This document shows positions 16,545 to 27,500 of a stretch of 64,000 nucleotides of DNA, one piece after another. Made by a program: the position numbers and the translations under genes. Source of the stretch: CAYPGT01 sp964512985 (GTDB taxonomy: Bacteria; Cyanobacteriota; Vampirovibrionia; LMEP-6097); NCBI GenBank assembly GCA_964512985.1, contig CAZELI010000003.1, forward strand, positions 1 through 64,000, in the 5' to 3' direction. How positions within the stretch are numbered: the stretch's first letter is position 1; the number at the start of each line of letters is the position of its first letter. The notes beneath the pieces are model-generated. The model made no database searches and was not told the DNA's origin. It saw only the letters and a program-made list of their open reading frames with translations.

Positions 16545-19500
16545 TTATGCAACTTGAGCTAGGCTTTTTTGAGCTTTATGTTGCTTAGCATCGAATTTAG
16601 TGTTAACTTCTTTGCCATTGAGACGAATTGTATTATCTACTACTGCTTCTTGAAGATTATTTAAGTTTAGATGTTCTTTGACAGCACGAATAATTTCTTC
16701 TCTGGTGATGGAGTTAATTTTAGTAGCAAAGTTATTCACAAAGTTTATATCACGTTGCTTAGTTTCTAAATCAAGTAAGGTGCTAGCTTTGTTCGCATTA
16801 GTTTTAAAGTTATTTATAAAATAGGAACGAATGAATATTTGTTTAGCTAAATTTACTTCATTCTCAGTTATATTCTCAGGAAATCCAGCGAGCGCGGCTT
16901 TAATGGTTGTTAATAATTTATCACCATTAGATTTCTTTGAAGATGCGCTTATAATCCAAGGGCCACCTTTAAAAATACTATTATGAAGCTTAGAATGTAT
17001 ATGATAAACCAGGCCACTATTCTCTCTTACTAGTTTCCCTAGTCGAGATGAAATAGAATCACTACCTAGAATTAAATTAGCTAGCATCAGTGGATGAAAA
17101 TCTTTATGAAGTTCAGGTATATTACAATCTAGTCCTAGGGCTACATGTGCCTGCTCTTGTTCACCCTTAAACTCATAACCTTCGAGTTGCTGTATATCCG
17201 CATCATGTGCAGGCTTTAAATTAAAGCTAAGATTAGCATTATGGCTTTGAGACCATTGTTGTACTGGTTTACTGAAATAGTTCTTAATTTGTTCTTGATT
17301 GATATCTCCTGAAGCTGCAAGGCTAAAAGAACCTTTCTTAAGCTCTTCCCAAAAGCGAATTACATCTTCATAGGAGATAGAATCTAAAAGTTGCCAGCGT
17401 GATTCTCTAGTACCTTGGTGGAGAAAATGTCCTTCTGGATAAAGAGCATCTTTAATTTTATTTTCTGCTATATCATCTGCATCTCGATGTTCTTCTTTAA
17501 TTGAATTCTTCATCCCAGCTTTAATTTTGGTAAAAGTCTCTATATCAAGCTTAGAGTGTAATAACAGTTCTTGAAATAGTTCTGAGAATTTTTTCATATT
17601 GTCTCCAAGCGTGCTAGTACCTAGCTTAAAAAATAAACCATCAGCGTTATGAAATATAGCTATTGAGCCACCTAGATTTTCTACTTGTTTAGCAAATTCT
17701 TCATGTCGATGGGATTGAGTACCAGCACGAAACAGCATTGTAGCTAGAAGATTCATCTTTAGGCGATCCTTAATTGATAAGGGTTGGCGTGGGGAAAATA
17801 TAAATAAATCAGCCAAAGGTAATCTATGATTCGCATTGCAGATTATGGTGGTATTCCCATCCTTGGCTTTAGTAATATTTAAATTTGGAGCTTGAGGATT
17901 TTGTTTACCACAAATAGACTCTGTTAATGCTTGCATGCGTATTGGGTCAAGTATTCTTTCTTCTTGTTTTTGAAAGTTTTGTGTAGCGGTATCATGAACA
18001 GCTTTCTCTCCAGATGGCTTTAAATAAACAGTGAACTCATTATCCTTGTTTAGATATTTGCGTACAACACGTTGTACATCAGCATTGGTAATTTTTTGAA
18101 TTTGAGTAATTCTATCTACTGCTTGGTTCCATGCTTTGAATGGACTTAAGACTGCTAACTCTGTTGATTTTAGTTCTAACATCTCTTGTTTTTGATATTG
18201 TCCTAATATACATTGTTTTTTAACTTGGGCTAATACATCTTCTTCAATGCCATCATTACCTATTTTCTCTAATATATTCTTAACTTCTTTTTTTAATTCT
18301 TCTAAATCTGTAAACTTATCAGCTTCAAAAATCATTTGTATGGCTGATCTTCCATGGGTTAAGTGAGGAGCCAGAGAAATATCTACTGCTAGGTGTTTAT
18401 CTTCGTTGAGTTTTTTAGGGAAAATAGCCTTGCTACTTTGTGCTAGAGCATAGACTATCACATCAAAAATTACATGATCTGGATCATGAACTCCTGGCAT
18501 TTCAAAAGCTAGACCTAATACCTTGTCATCACCAGCTTTGAGTATTGTATTCTCGCGAGCTGAGTTTGCTGCTATAGGATTAGGTTGTTGCTTAGTATTT
18601 GGATCTAGGGCTCTCGGCTTAACATCACCAAAATATTTCAGCATAAGCCGCTCTATGTTTCTAGGATCACCGACATTTCCCGATATAACTACAGTGAGAT
18701 TATTAGGATCTTGGTATTGAGCATAAAAGTTCTTTAAATCATCTAGGCTAATATGTCTTAAAGACTCTACTGTACCTAGAATACTATGTTCATAACCACT
18801 GCCTTTAAACATCAAAGCATTGAGAGCATCAGAAGCAATGCTACTGTTGTCATCATCATACATTTTGATCTCTTGTTCGACTACAGATTTTTCTATTGGT
18901 AATATATTTTTAACAGCATCAAAGTTAGCAGAATGCATGCGCTCAGATTCTATCTTAAATGCGAGCTCTAATAACTCTGGAGGTAAAAAATTATCATACC
19001 AAGTAGCATTCTCATTCGTTGCAGCATTACTAGAACCACCATTGAATTTCACTATATCCATATCCTCACCTTTCGCAAAAGTAGTATATGGAGTTCTGCC
19101 AGCCAGATGATGTTCTACTAGATGTGCAGTTCCTGGAACTTTATCATCCTTAGAGCCCACTGAATATACGGCTTTCAGGTTCACTCTGTTAGAGCTATTG
19201 TCAGGAGCAATAATGAACTTGATTCCATTATCTAATTGTAGTTGTATAATTCTTTGACTTGCTTCAAGTCCATTGTCTGAGATTAAACTTATACGCGATG
19301 ATGAAATTTGTTTAGGATCAAAGAGGCTTTGTGTTTGACCTAATTGAATATCCATTCTTTTTGCTAATATGGCTTTGGCTTCTGCAAGTTTAACGGGATC
19401 ATTTAGTAAAGCTTTAAGCAGGGCAGCACGTTGATTTGTTTGTGAATTTGGTTTGGTTTCTATATAAGTCGTTTGGTTAAGAGGTTTTTGAACTATGGGT

Positions 19501-19580
19501 TTTGGCTCGGCCGCTTTAGGAGGCTCTGTTATCCCGAGCCAACTCCCTACTTTATTAGCGATATTTGCTAAAATCCCCAT
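16545..19580 (-). CDS. M16-family zinc metallopeptidase, two-domain (pitrilysin-like)
   Basis: The 1011-residue protein is a tandem of two M16 halves. The first contains the inverted zinc motif HLVEH (residues 153-157), with the distal Glu in the KSVVEQE segment about 78 residues later. The second half is similar in fold but lacks HxxEH, as expected for an inactive clamshell partner. The first 100 residues are a Pro/Lys/Gln-rich linker-like extension with no clear signal peptide, so I cannot say whether it acts in the cytoplasm or the envelope. M16 enzymes degrade medium-sized peptides. It lies upstream of the GT2/GT-C pair on the same strand. Confidence 0.9.
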   Translation of the reverse strand: MGILANIANKVGSWLGITEPPKAAEPKPIVQKPLNQTTYIETKPNSQTNQRAALLKALLNDPVKLAEAKAILAKRMDIQLGQTQSLFDPKQISSSRISLISDNGLEASQRIIQLQLDNGIKFIIAPDNSSNRVNLKAVYSVGSKDDKVPGTAHLVEHHLAGRTPYTTFAKGEDMDIVKFNGGSSNAATNENATWYDNFLPPELLELAFKIESERMHSANFDAVKNILPIEKSVVEQEIKMYDDDNSSIASDALNALMFKGSGYEHSILGTVESLRHISLDDLKNFYAQYQDPNNLTVVISGNVGDPRNIERLMLKYFGDVKPRALDPNTKQQPNPIAANSARENTILKAGDDKVLGLAFEMPGVHDPDHVIFDVIVYALAQSSKAIFPKKLNEDKHLAVDISLAPHLTHGRSAIQMIFEADKFTDLEELKKEVKNILEKIGNDGIEEDVLAQVKKQCILGQYQKQEMLELKSTELAVLSPFKAWNQAVDRITQIQKITNADVQRVVRKYLNKDNEFTVYLKPSGEKAVHDTATQNFQKQEERILDPIRMQALTESICGKQNPQAPNLNITKAKDGNTTIICNANHRLPLADLFIFSPRQPLSIKDRLKMNLLATMLFRAGTQSHRHEEFAKQVENLGGSIAIFHNADGLFFKLGTSTLGDNMKKFSELFQELLLHSKLDIETFTKIKAGMKNSIKEEHRDADDIAENKIKDALYPEGHFLHQGTRESRWQLLDSISYEDVIRFWEELKKGSFSLAASGDINQEQIKNYFSKPVQQWSQSHNANLSFNLKPAHDADIQQLEGYEFKGEQEQAHVALGLDCNIPELHKDFHPLMLANLILGSDSISSRLGKLVRENSGLVYHIHSKLHNSIFKGGPWIISASSKKSNGDKLLTTIKAALAGFPENITENEVNLAKQIFIRSYFINNFKTNANKASTLLDLETKQRDINFVNNFATKINSITREEIIRAVKEHLNLNNLQEAVVDNTIRLNGKEVNTKFDAKQHKAQKSLAQVA

Positions 19581-19647
19581 TCTTGAGTCTTGTATTACGA
19601 TTTATAATGTTAACATATTAAGTATTAACGCATCAAGCTAGTTGATT

Positions 19648-20376
19648 TTATGGTTCAACCACGTCATTTAAGCTTCTGCAAACGTCCTGAAAGCTTAGAG
19701 CGGGTTCTTTAGCTCCAGTTATGGCTCTACCCATAACTATATAATCTGCGCCATTACTAAATGCTTGCTCTGGGGTCATGATGCGCTTTTGATCATCAGC
19801 ATTATTATCAGTTAATCTGATACCAGGACATACAGTAATAAAATTCTTGCCAAGATTGTTTTTGATTAGTGGTACTTCTAAGGGTGAGCAAACTATACCA
19901 TCAAGTCCAGCAGTATTAGCATTGGTCGCTAATCTTAAGACCGCCCTCTCTACGGTGCCTGAAATTCCTAATTCTTCATTCATGGTTTTTTGATCTGTGC
20001 TGGTAAGTTGAGTGACTGCTATGAGTTTTGCATTTGAATTAGAATCTATCAGAGCATCTTTAGCCCTCTTCATCATTTCTATACCGCCACTAGCATGGAC
20101 GTTTACTATATCTACGCCATACTTTGCTAGCGATCTAATTGCTCCATAAGTAGTATTAGGGATATCATGTACTTTAAGATCCAAGAAAACTTGTAAGCCA
20201 AGATTCTTCAGCAGCTCAATCATAGACGGTCCTTCAGCGTAGTAAAGCTCCATACCGAGTTTCACAAATTTAAGAGAATCCTTAGCCTTAAGGTCAAATT
20301 TATCAAGAAACTTTCTAACTTCTGCTTTGGAAGAGAAATCTAGAGCTATGATTATTCTTTGGTTTATGTTTGTCAT
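19648..20376 (-). CDS. pyrF: Orotidine 5'-phosphate decarboxylase
   Basis: PyrF catalyses the last step of UMP synthesis. The 242-residue TIM barrel shows the IIALDFSS strand, KLGMELYYAEG, the catalytic DLKVHDIPNT segment (Lys-Asp pair) and the phosphate-binding MGRAITGA near the end. The start overlaps the stop of the upstream toxin gene by 4 bp, so it may be transcribed from the toxin-antitoxin promoter, an odd arrangement for a biosynthetic gene. pyrD lies upstream of that pair on the same strand. Confidence 0.95.
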   Translation of the reverse strand: MTNINQRIIIALDFSSKAEVRKFLDKFDLKAKDSLKFVKLGMELYYAEGPSMIELLKNLGLQVFLDLKVHDIPNTTYGAIRSLAKYGVDIVNVHASGGIEMMKRAKDALIDSNSNAKLIAVTQLTSTDQKTMNEELGISGTVERAVLRLATNANTAGLDGIVCSPLEVPLIKNNLGKNFITVCPGIRLTDNNADDQKRIMTPEQAFSNGADYIVMGRAITGAKEPALSFQDVCRSLNDVVEP

Positions 20377-20648
20377 TTAGGTGGATATATTTTGTAAATT
20401 TTACTTCTGTGTAAAACTCTATCTATAATAATTTTATTGTCCTCAAGTCTTATTCCGATTCTATAATCATCGTGTATTTTATATCGATAGTAATTTTTAT
20501 GACCTCTAAGTTTCTTGATTTGTTTGATATCTAAAATGTTTGTTGCTGAAGCAATATTTTCCTCTAAAGAAGCTACAATACTCTCCTTTATTTGTTTCGG
20601 GAGTTTTTCAAAGTCTTTTAAAAAAGTTTTTCTAAATTCAGCTTGCAC
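20373..20648 (-). CDS. RelE/ParE-family toxin
   Basis: The 91-residue protein has the RelE/ParE pattern: F[KR]KxLxKLPK near the N-terminus, a long helix, then IKKLRGHKNYYRYKIHDDYRIGIRLE and the closing strand DRVLHRSKIYK. Members either cleave mRNA in the ribosome or poison gyrase; which applies cannot be decided here. It overlaps its antitoxin by 11 bp and overlaps pyrF by 4 bp downstream. Confidence 0.85.
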   Translation of the reverse strand: MQAEFRKTFLKDFEKLPKQIKESIVASLEENIASATNILDIKQIKKLRGHKNYYRYKIHDDYRIGIRLEDNKIIIDRVLHRSKIYKIYPPK

Positions 20649-20838
20649 TTTTTTTAAGGATTTTCATGCCTTCGTCAAAACTAATAGTTTCTTCATTTGA
20701 AACCTCATTCATAGCTAGGGCTAAACCATGATCTTCAATAAAACTTTCAATTGCTTCGAAAACATCTATGTCCATTTGAACAGCAATCTTTTTGTCATTT
20801 TCATCAACAATATATTTAATGTTATGAATTAAGTCCAT
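20638..20838 (-). CDS. Antitoxin partner of the RelE-like toxin
   Basis: This is a 66-residue acidic protein in the first position of a two-gene toxin-antitoxin operon. It has an N-terminal beta-hairpin-like stretch (IKYIVDENDKKIAVQMDIDVFEAIESF) and a short toxin-binding-like tail containing SFDEGMKIL. The family resembles Phd/YefM-like or RelB-like small antitoxins, without a clear DNA-binding motif. A TATAAT box (20847-20852 on the minus strand) ends 8 nt before the ATG. Confidence 0.75.
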   Translation of the reverse strand: MDLIHNIKYIVDENDKKIAVQMDIDVFEAIESFIEDHGLALAMNEVSNEETISFDEGMKILKKSAS

Positions 20839-20846
20839 GATTACAT

Positions 20847-20852
20847 ATTATA
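20847..20852 (-). promoter_or_regulatory. -10 box of the toxin-antitoxin/pyrF operon, leaderless
   Basis: TATAAT preceded by GG on the minus strand ends 8 nt before the antitoxin ATG at 20838. It sits within the short gap downstream of pyrD and would drive antitoxin, toxin and probably pyrF. Confidence 0.5.
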
Positions 20853-20861
20853 CCCGAATCG

Positions 20862-21806
20862 TCATTTCCATGCTGCACCTACTAGTTCATTAATAGAATT
20901 GATTTTCATTTCTGTAAGTTTATTTTCTAGTTTGTTAATGATTTCTGGACAAACTAAAGGATCAACGAAGTTTGCTGTGCCTACTGCTACTACTGATGCA
21001 CCTGCATAAAGAAACTCTAGAACATCGTCCACGTCAGAGATACCTCCCATACCTATAATCGGTAAGCGTACTTGCTGACTTACTTCATAGATCATGCGTA
21101 TAGCGACTGGTTTGATTGCAGGACCTGATAGACCTCCGCTCTTTCGAGCTAAAATAGGTTTACGCGTTTTAAGGTCAATGCGCATGCCTAGTAAAGTATT
21201 AATGAGGCTTAGTCCATCTGCTCCACCGCGCTCGGCGGCTCTAGCCATAGCTACTATATCTGTAACGTTGGGTGAAAGCTTTACAAAGACTGGCTTAGCA
21301 GAGACTCGCTTAACTTCTTTAGTTAGATCTTCTAAGAGACTTTCATTCGTGCCAAAAAATATTCCTTTCTTAACATTGGGGCAAGATACATTTAATTCAA
21401 TCGCCGCTACATTGTTAATGCGTGAGATTCTCTCTACAACACTGCAATAGTCTTCTATAGAATTGCCTACTACGTTTACAAAAATCTTAGTATCATATTG
21501 TTCAAGAAATTTTAATTCAGATTCTATTACTTTATCTAAACCTGGATTCTGCAATCCAATAGAATTAAGCATCCCAGCTGCTGTTTCTGCTACTCGCGGT
21601 GTGTCATTACCTTGGCGCGGTTCCAAGCTTACAGCTTTAATCGCGATACCACCTAGAACACTTAGATCATAGAATTTAGCATAATCTCTCCCAAAGCCAA
21701 AACAACCAGATGCAGGCATAATAGGATTCTTCATTGGAATACCAGCAATCTCAGTGGCTAGTTTTGAATTGATGCTCACTACGGCAATTTTAGCATTGCG
21801 CCGCAT
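20862..21806 (-). CDS. pyrD: Dihydroorotate dehydrogenase, class 1B catalytic subunit
   Basis: PyrD oxidises dihydroorotate to orotate with FMN. The 314-residue barrel has NPIMPASGCFGFG, the class 1 catalytic cysteine in ELNVSCPNVK, and the FMN phosphate site IIGMGGISDVDD. The Cys base assigns it to class 1. The sequence looks like the 1B (NAD-linked) type, which normally pairs with the iron-sulphur flavoprotein PyrK; no pyrK is in the window. The start is 33 bp from the divergent gene at 21839, so the two promoters must overlap. Confidence 0.94.
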   Translation of the reverse strand: MRRNAKIAVVSINSKLATEIAGIPMKNPIMPASGCFGFGRDYAKFYDLSVLGGIAIKAVSLEPRQGNDTPRVAETAAGMLNSIGLQNPGLDKVIESELKFLEQYDTKIFVNVVGNSIEDYCSVVERISRINNVAAIELNVSCPNVKKGIFFGTNESLLEDLTKEVKRVSAKPVFVKLSPNVTDIVAMARAAERGGADGLSLINTLLGMRIDLKTRKPILARKSGGLSGPAIKPVAIRMIYEVSQQVRLPIIGMGGISDVDDVLEFLYAGASVVAVGTANFVDPLVCPEIINKLENKLTEMKINSINELVGAAWK

Positions 21807-21838
21807 ACTTTTCTGATATCGACTACAATATATTAAAG

Positions 21839-23374
21839 ATGCTTTTACGCTTACTAATACTATTTATTTTCATAAGTACACCAGCTCTAGCTGATACACC
21901 TAAGGCTATAGAAGACTATTTTAAGAACTCATATCCTAAAGCTCAGATTAGGCTTGATGGTTTGCTTCAAGTAGGAGATAAATTATGGTTACCTTTTGTT
22001 AATGGTGCTTCTGGAGCTGAAGAAATAACCTTGACACTTAAGACACCTGAGAATGATTATTTGTTTTCTAATGGTTGGATCTATGTTCCTATCAAGGATA
22101 ATACAGTGAAGGGCTTTGATTACTATGATGAAAAAATCCAAGCGCAGATTTTATTGAATCAAATTACACCAGGCTTTCTTGTGCCTAAGGGATTTACCTT
22201 GCCACGTGATTTGGCGATTACGGCAGGGCGCTTGCCTATTGAGTTACGTACTGTAGAACTGGCTTCAGATAGAGAAGTGAAGTTCAAGGAGAGACTGAAA
22301 CAAGAACAACTTTCTAAACCCCTGACTATACTTTCTTATTCTCGTAAAAGTGGCATCTTAAGTAAGATTGAGCTTACTAAGAGTGACAGCAATGGTGATA
22401 CTAATATAACTAAATTAACAGATTTAAGTTCTAAGTTCTCTTATTTATCTAATATTAAACGCATTAAGTCTAAGGTTTATTTTACTGACTATACCAAAGG
22501 GAAAGTTTATCAACTAAACGAAACTAAGATTGAATTTGATGCTCGTAAGCCTGCTCAAGACTTAAACCCAGTACAAGAATCTACAACTTATAATATAGAA
22601 GAATTGCTATCGCTTAGTAATTACGATATGAAAACAGGCTTACAAGATTTTGCTATCTCCGATGATGAAAGAGCTGCTTATTTATTAACTAACGTAGATC
22701 CTAAGTTACTTATAATTGACCTTGCTACTAAGAAACTTATTAAAGCTGTAACCGTTTCACCAGGTGGTTCTAATTTAACTATGATTTCTCGGAATTCTAG
22801 CGAGCCTACTCAGTTATATATGATCTCTAAATCCGATTCTAAATTAACAACCGTTAATAGCTTTGATTATCGTATCGCTAGTGAGCTTAATCTTAATAAG
22901 CTTACTGAGCAAGGTATGCCCTTGATCACTGGAGCAAGAAACATTCCTCATTCACTAGCGGTTAATTCTAATTATGTTTTCGTTGGTGTTGAAGCTGTGA
23001 AAGGTTCTAAATCTAGTGGTCAGATACTTGTGTTAGATGGTATATCTAATAATTTAATTTCTAATATTAAGCTAGATTATATTCCTTATAAGCTTTCGCT
23101 GGCAGCTGAACCTAATATGCTTTATGCACTTGGCTCTAATGGTACGACTTCGTATGTTTCCAAAATCAATATTGAAACTAAAGAACTAATTAAGACAGCG
23201 AACCTTAGTCCAGATATTCAGTCACCTAAAGAGTTTGCTATATCTCAATCAGGCTACTTCTTACTTATTCCTAGCTCGGGGACTAATGTCATAGGCGTGC
23301 TTGATATTAGTAATTGGGAGTTAGTTTATAAAATTGATATCGGTGATAGTTCTAATATTTTGCTATCACTATGA
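21839..23374 (+). CDS. Secreted beta-propeller-like protein
   Basis: The 511-residue protein begins with a Sec signal peptide (hydrophobic 2-16, cleavage near ALA-D). The rest contains repeated four-strand patterns such as LLIIDLATKKLIKAV, QILVLDGISNNLIS and VIGVLDISNWELV. These are typical of YVTN/40-residue beta-propellers, which act as extracytoplasmic scaffolds. No catalytic motif is visible. Its stop overlaps the hemW start by 4 bp (ATGA), so the two are probably cotranscribed, although no functional link is obvious. Confidence 0.7.
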   Translation: MLLRLLILFIFISTPALADTPKAIEDYFKNSYPKAQIRLDGLLQVGDKLWLPFVNGASGAEEITLTLKTPENDYLFSNGWIYVPIKDNTVKGFDYYDEKIQAQILLNQITPGFLVPKGFTLPRDLAITAGRLPIELRTVELASDREVKFKERLKQEQLSKPLTILSYSRKSGILSKIELTKSDSNGDTNITKLTDLSSKFSYLSNIKRIKSKVYFTDYTKGKVYQLNETKIEFDARKPAQDLNPVQESTTYNIEELLSLSNYDMKTGLQDFAISDDERAAYLLTNVDPKLLIIDLATKKLIKAVTVSPGGSNLTMISRNSSEPTQLYMISKSDSKLTTVNSFDYRIASELNLNKLTEQGMPLITGARNIPHSLAVNSNYVFVGVEAVKGSKSSGQILVLDGISNNLISNIKLDYIPYKLSLAAEPNMLYALGSNGTTSYVSKINIETKELIKTANLSPDIQSPKEFAISQSGYFLLIPSSGTNVIGVLDISNWELVYKIDIGDSSNILLSL

Positions 23375-24504
23375 ATCCCCAAAGTATCTATATTCATTTA
23401 CCCTTCTGTAAGACTAAGTGTCCGTATTGTGACTTTGCTTCTTACGCTAATAAAGACGATAGAAAGCTAGTTTATATTCAGGCTTTAGTAAGAGAGATAG
23501 AGACCCGTTGTTCTAAGTGGAATATTCAAGAGCAGCCAATAGAAACTATATTCTTTGGTGGTGGCACTCCTAGTGTTCATACTAAAGAAGAACTAGAAAT
23601 GATTTTTAAAGCTTTGAGAAAATACTTTGTTTTCTCAGAAGACATAGAAATTACTCTAGAAGCCAATCCTGGCACAGTTGATGGAGCTAAGTTCGCTGAG
23701 TTCCAAGAATTAAGCATTAATCGTATTAGTATTGGAGCGCAAACTTTTGATCCTGATCTCTTAGTTAAACTAGGTCGTGGTCATAGTGTAGAAGATACTT
23801 ATAAGACTTTGGAGTATTTAGCTGCTTCAGGTTTTCAATCTTGGAGTTTTGATCTGATATATGGACTTCCAGGTCAGACCCTGGAATCATGGTCTAAGAC
23901 TTTGGATATAGCAATGAGTTATAAGCCACCACATATTTCTGCTTATGCTTTAAGTATAGAAACTAATACACCCTATGGGATGATTTATAAGAATTCTACT
24001 CATGCAGATTTACCTGTGGAAGATGATGTTATTTCTATGTATAACTTAACGCATCAAGTTTTAACTGAGCATGGTTTGAAAAGATATGAGATCAGTAATT
24101 GGGCTTGCCCTGGTCATGAAGCTCGCCATAATTTAACTTACTGGCATGCTGATGAATATTATGCATTTGGATTAAGCGCCCATGGCTATGTTGATTCTAT
24201 TCGCTATGCAAATACCAGAAATCTAGAAGAATATATAAATCAACTAGCGACTGGAAACTGGAGGCTTAGAGAAACTGAGAATAATCAAATCGGCGATGCT
24301 GAGAAGCTTGAAGAGAAGATAATGTTAAATTTGAGACTTGATACTGGCTTATTAATGACGGATGAAATTAAGCAACGTATTAACATTGGTAAGTTGAATT
24401 CACATATTAGTTCTGGGTTTATTGAATCTTTAGAAGGAAGGATAAAACTCAGCGATAAGGCTATAATGCTTAGTAATAGGATCATCGCAGGTCTCTTGCT
24501 ATAA
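23371..24504 (+). CDS. hemW: Radical SAM heme chaperone HemW (HemN-like)
   Basis: The 377-residue protein carries the radical SAM cluster motif CKTKCPYC (Cys 13, 17 and 20) right after IYIHLPF, the GGGTPS glycine motif, and the HemW-type central region ISIGAQTFDPDLL...LGRGHS. It lacks the extra N-terminal region of true coproporphyrinogen dehydrogenase HemN, so the heme-insertion role is preferred. The ATG overlaps the upstream stop by 4 bp. The AsmA-like gene follows after 5 bp. Confidence 0.92.
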   Translation: MNPQSIYIHLPFCKTKCPYCDFASYANKDDRKLVYIQALVREIETRCSKWNIQEQPIETIFFGGGTPSVHTKEELEMIFKALRKYFVFSEDIEITLEANPGTVDGAKFAEFQELSINRISIGAQTFDPDLLVKLGRGHSVEDTYKTLEYLAASGFQSWSFDLIYGLPGQTLESWSKTLDIAMSYKPPHISAYALSIETNTPYGMIYKNSTHADLPVEDDVISMYNLTHQVLTEHGLKRYEISNWACPGHEARHNLTYWHADEYYAFGLSAHGYVDSIRYANTRNLEEYINQLATGNWRLRETENNQIGDAEKLEEKIMLNLRLDTGLLMTDEIKQRINIGKLNSHISSGFIESLEGRIKLSDKAIMLSNRIIAGLLL

Positions 24505-24509
24505 CTCAT

Positions 24510-27500
24510 ATGTCAGAATTCGCTAATGAAGAAGAACCCCCAAAGCAGCCAACTGATCCATTGGTCAATGATATTCTTCAAGATCTAAAAACTAAACCTG
24601 AGAAGAAAAGTCGTAAGGTTTTCTGGATAATCTTAGCTACAGTTCTTTTAACTCTAAGTTCTGGATTTATATGGCTTAAGAATGCAGATCTTTCAGTGCC
24701 CGTAGCCAGCTTACTTGAATCGCAAATTAACCGTAATATTAACGGGAAACTAAAGTTTATAGGTTTCAAATTAACTTTATATGAAAATCAAAGCCCTAAT
24801 TTACATTGTGATGAATTGACTATTCATGATATGAAAAACGATTTAATACTTGATGCTCATAATATTGATCTAGTCATTAGTACTAGAAATTTATTACGTT
24901 CCACAATATTTTTTAAGGGTATTAAGGCTGATAATCTTCTGATAAATGCTGTCAGAGAGCAAGATTTACGATGGAATTTTGAGAAGCTTTCTAAAGACAG
25001 GAAAAAAAGATTCCATTTTAAACTTGGACAAATGGATTTAAATGACATTGATCTTAGTATTAGTGATATTCCTAATAATTCTAAAATTACCCATGAAAAT
25101 ATTAAATTAAATTTTAAACCTAAGAATCAGGGTTATAGACTGGATTTGGAGACAGTGGGTTTAGGAGATAAGCAGCATAATTACGTTAAGATTTCTGGCG
25201 ATGTAGGGTCTAATAGTTTAGATCAATTCTTAGATAAAAAATCCAATATTGATTTAGAGTTTAATAATATCGATGGTGCTACTATCGGCTTTATTACTGG
25301 GTTAGTAGCTAAGGATTCTCAATCAATACTCAGAGGTTTATTTGATAAGTATGGAAGTAAATCTAGCTTGTATGTATTTGCTAAGTTAAGTTCAACCAAG
25401 CCTAAAGCAATAGACAAGCACTTACATGTTCATGCCTCACTAACAGATATAGCTGATATTGGTGAATTGGTTTTTAATACTGACATAGATCTAGCACAAG
25501 ATTTACAAATCCAAAAAGCTGATTTAAGTTTTGATGGTGCAATATTTGACCTTAAGGGAAGTATTTCTAATTGGCGTAAAGCTAATGCAGGACTGAATCT
25601 TAATCTTTATTTCACTGATCTTAATCTATTTGAGTTAGTTGATAGATTCCCTGAGCTAGAACGATATATACCGAGTTTTCTACTTGAGATTTTTAATGTT
25701 TTAAATGGTAATGATTATATTAATGGTACAGTCAGTCTTACTTCTTCTATTAAAGAGCCTCAATTACTTGCTAAGGTTAAGCTTAGCCAAACGGTAGATC
25801 CAATTAAGCTACAACAAGCCTTGCCGTCAGTTATTAATCCTAACCAAGAAATAGTAACTAAACTAACTTATTCTAAAAACCAAATCATAATCCAAGAATT
25901 TAAATTGCCAATAGATTATTCAGTTCTATCAGTTACTGGCAATTATCAACTTGTTGGTAATAGTTTCAAAATCAATCTTGTAAGTAAAGATTTGCCCCTA
26001 GCTAAGCTTAGACCTATTGCTGCTCGTATCCCATTCTTCAAGGACTATAGAGAGATTATTGCTCAATCTTTTATTACTGGTTACGCGAGCTTAGATTTAA
26101 ATATTGTTCGTAATGTACAAGGAGCTACTATAGTTAAAGGTCCAGTTAAGATTGCGAAGTTAAATTACAAATCTCCAACTTATCCTCTTACTTTTAAAAA
26201 TATAATCGCTGATGTGAATATTAATGAAGATCAAATTATTATTAATCATTTTCAAGGTTATGCCTATAATCCTAAATACGGTGAAGAGAAAGCCAGAAAC
26301 TACGTAGAAGCTAGAGGTAGTTTCAATTTAGCAGAGCTTGGTTCTTGTGATTTAGAGATAGCTGCTCCTAAAATAGATGCTCAAACTTTAGTTGATTCAG
26401 GAATTATAGGATTAATTGATAATAAATCTTCTATAAAATCTGCAAGCGGTGAATTGAAGAATATTTTTCTTACTATTAAATCTAAACCCATAAATACTGT
26501 GAACCGTTATATTATTGATGGTAAGCTCGATGCCAATTCAGTTAACTTTGCTCCTAAAGAGGGTTTGAATCTTAGTAACATAAAGGGTACTATAGGGCTT
26601 ACTAATAATAGATTCAAGTTTGATGGTTTGAATTTTGTGCTTAATAAAAACTCAGTAATTAGTTTAGATGGTTCGGTTAATCAAGATTTTACTCAGCCTG
26701 GTTTTAAACTTAAAGCTAAGCAATTAAATTTTACTGAGTTTATAAATTTATTTGACCCAAGTCATGAGAAATTTAAGATCAATCCCTTAGGAGGTAATGT
26801 AGATGCTGATATTGAATTCAGAACTAAAGAATTATATGGTAGTTTACGCTTTTATAATCTGGGCTTAGAGTACTCTGGTTCTAAATATACTAAGTATCCT
26901 ATCACCAAACTCAATGGTAGCTTGATAATAGGTAAGGATATAAATTTAACTAATGCCACAGGTAAATTTGGTAAGTCAAGCTTTAATAATTTAGGTTGTA
27001 AGATAGAAAATTATCAAAGTAAAGATGTAGATAGAACCATTGATATTAATATGAATGGTAGTTTGTTTTATAGTGAACTAGAGCAATTTATTCCTTCAGG
27101 TATTGCTAGCCTTATCGATATTCAAGGTTTTGTTCCTGCTAAGGTGCTTATTAGTGGTAATAAACTCAAGAAGAATTTTTCTGTAAATCTTGACTTAAAT
27201 AAACTAGATAGTTTCCATTTCTCTAATTGGCTTGATCTAAGGAAATCAGCTGCTGATGTAAGCCTTACAAGTAATTTTATAGTTACTCCACAGCTGATTC
27301 TATCTACGGATACTAAGTTGATCTTTACGAGTAAAGCAGGAATAGTCCCACCTGTCATCAGTAAACTTAAGTCAATCTTCCAAGTAGAGGATTGGTCTAA
27401 TAAAGATTCTATGACTTACTATGTAAGTATTAAGACTCCTGCCGATGAATTGGCTCAGGATCTTAGTTTGCTTGAACCTAATATTATTTCATTACGACCT

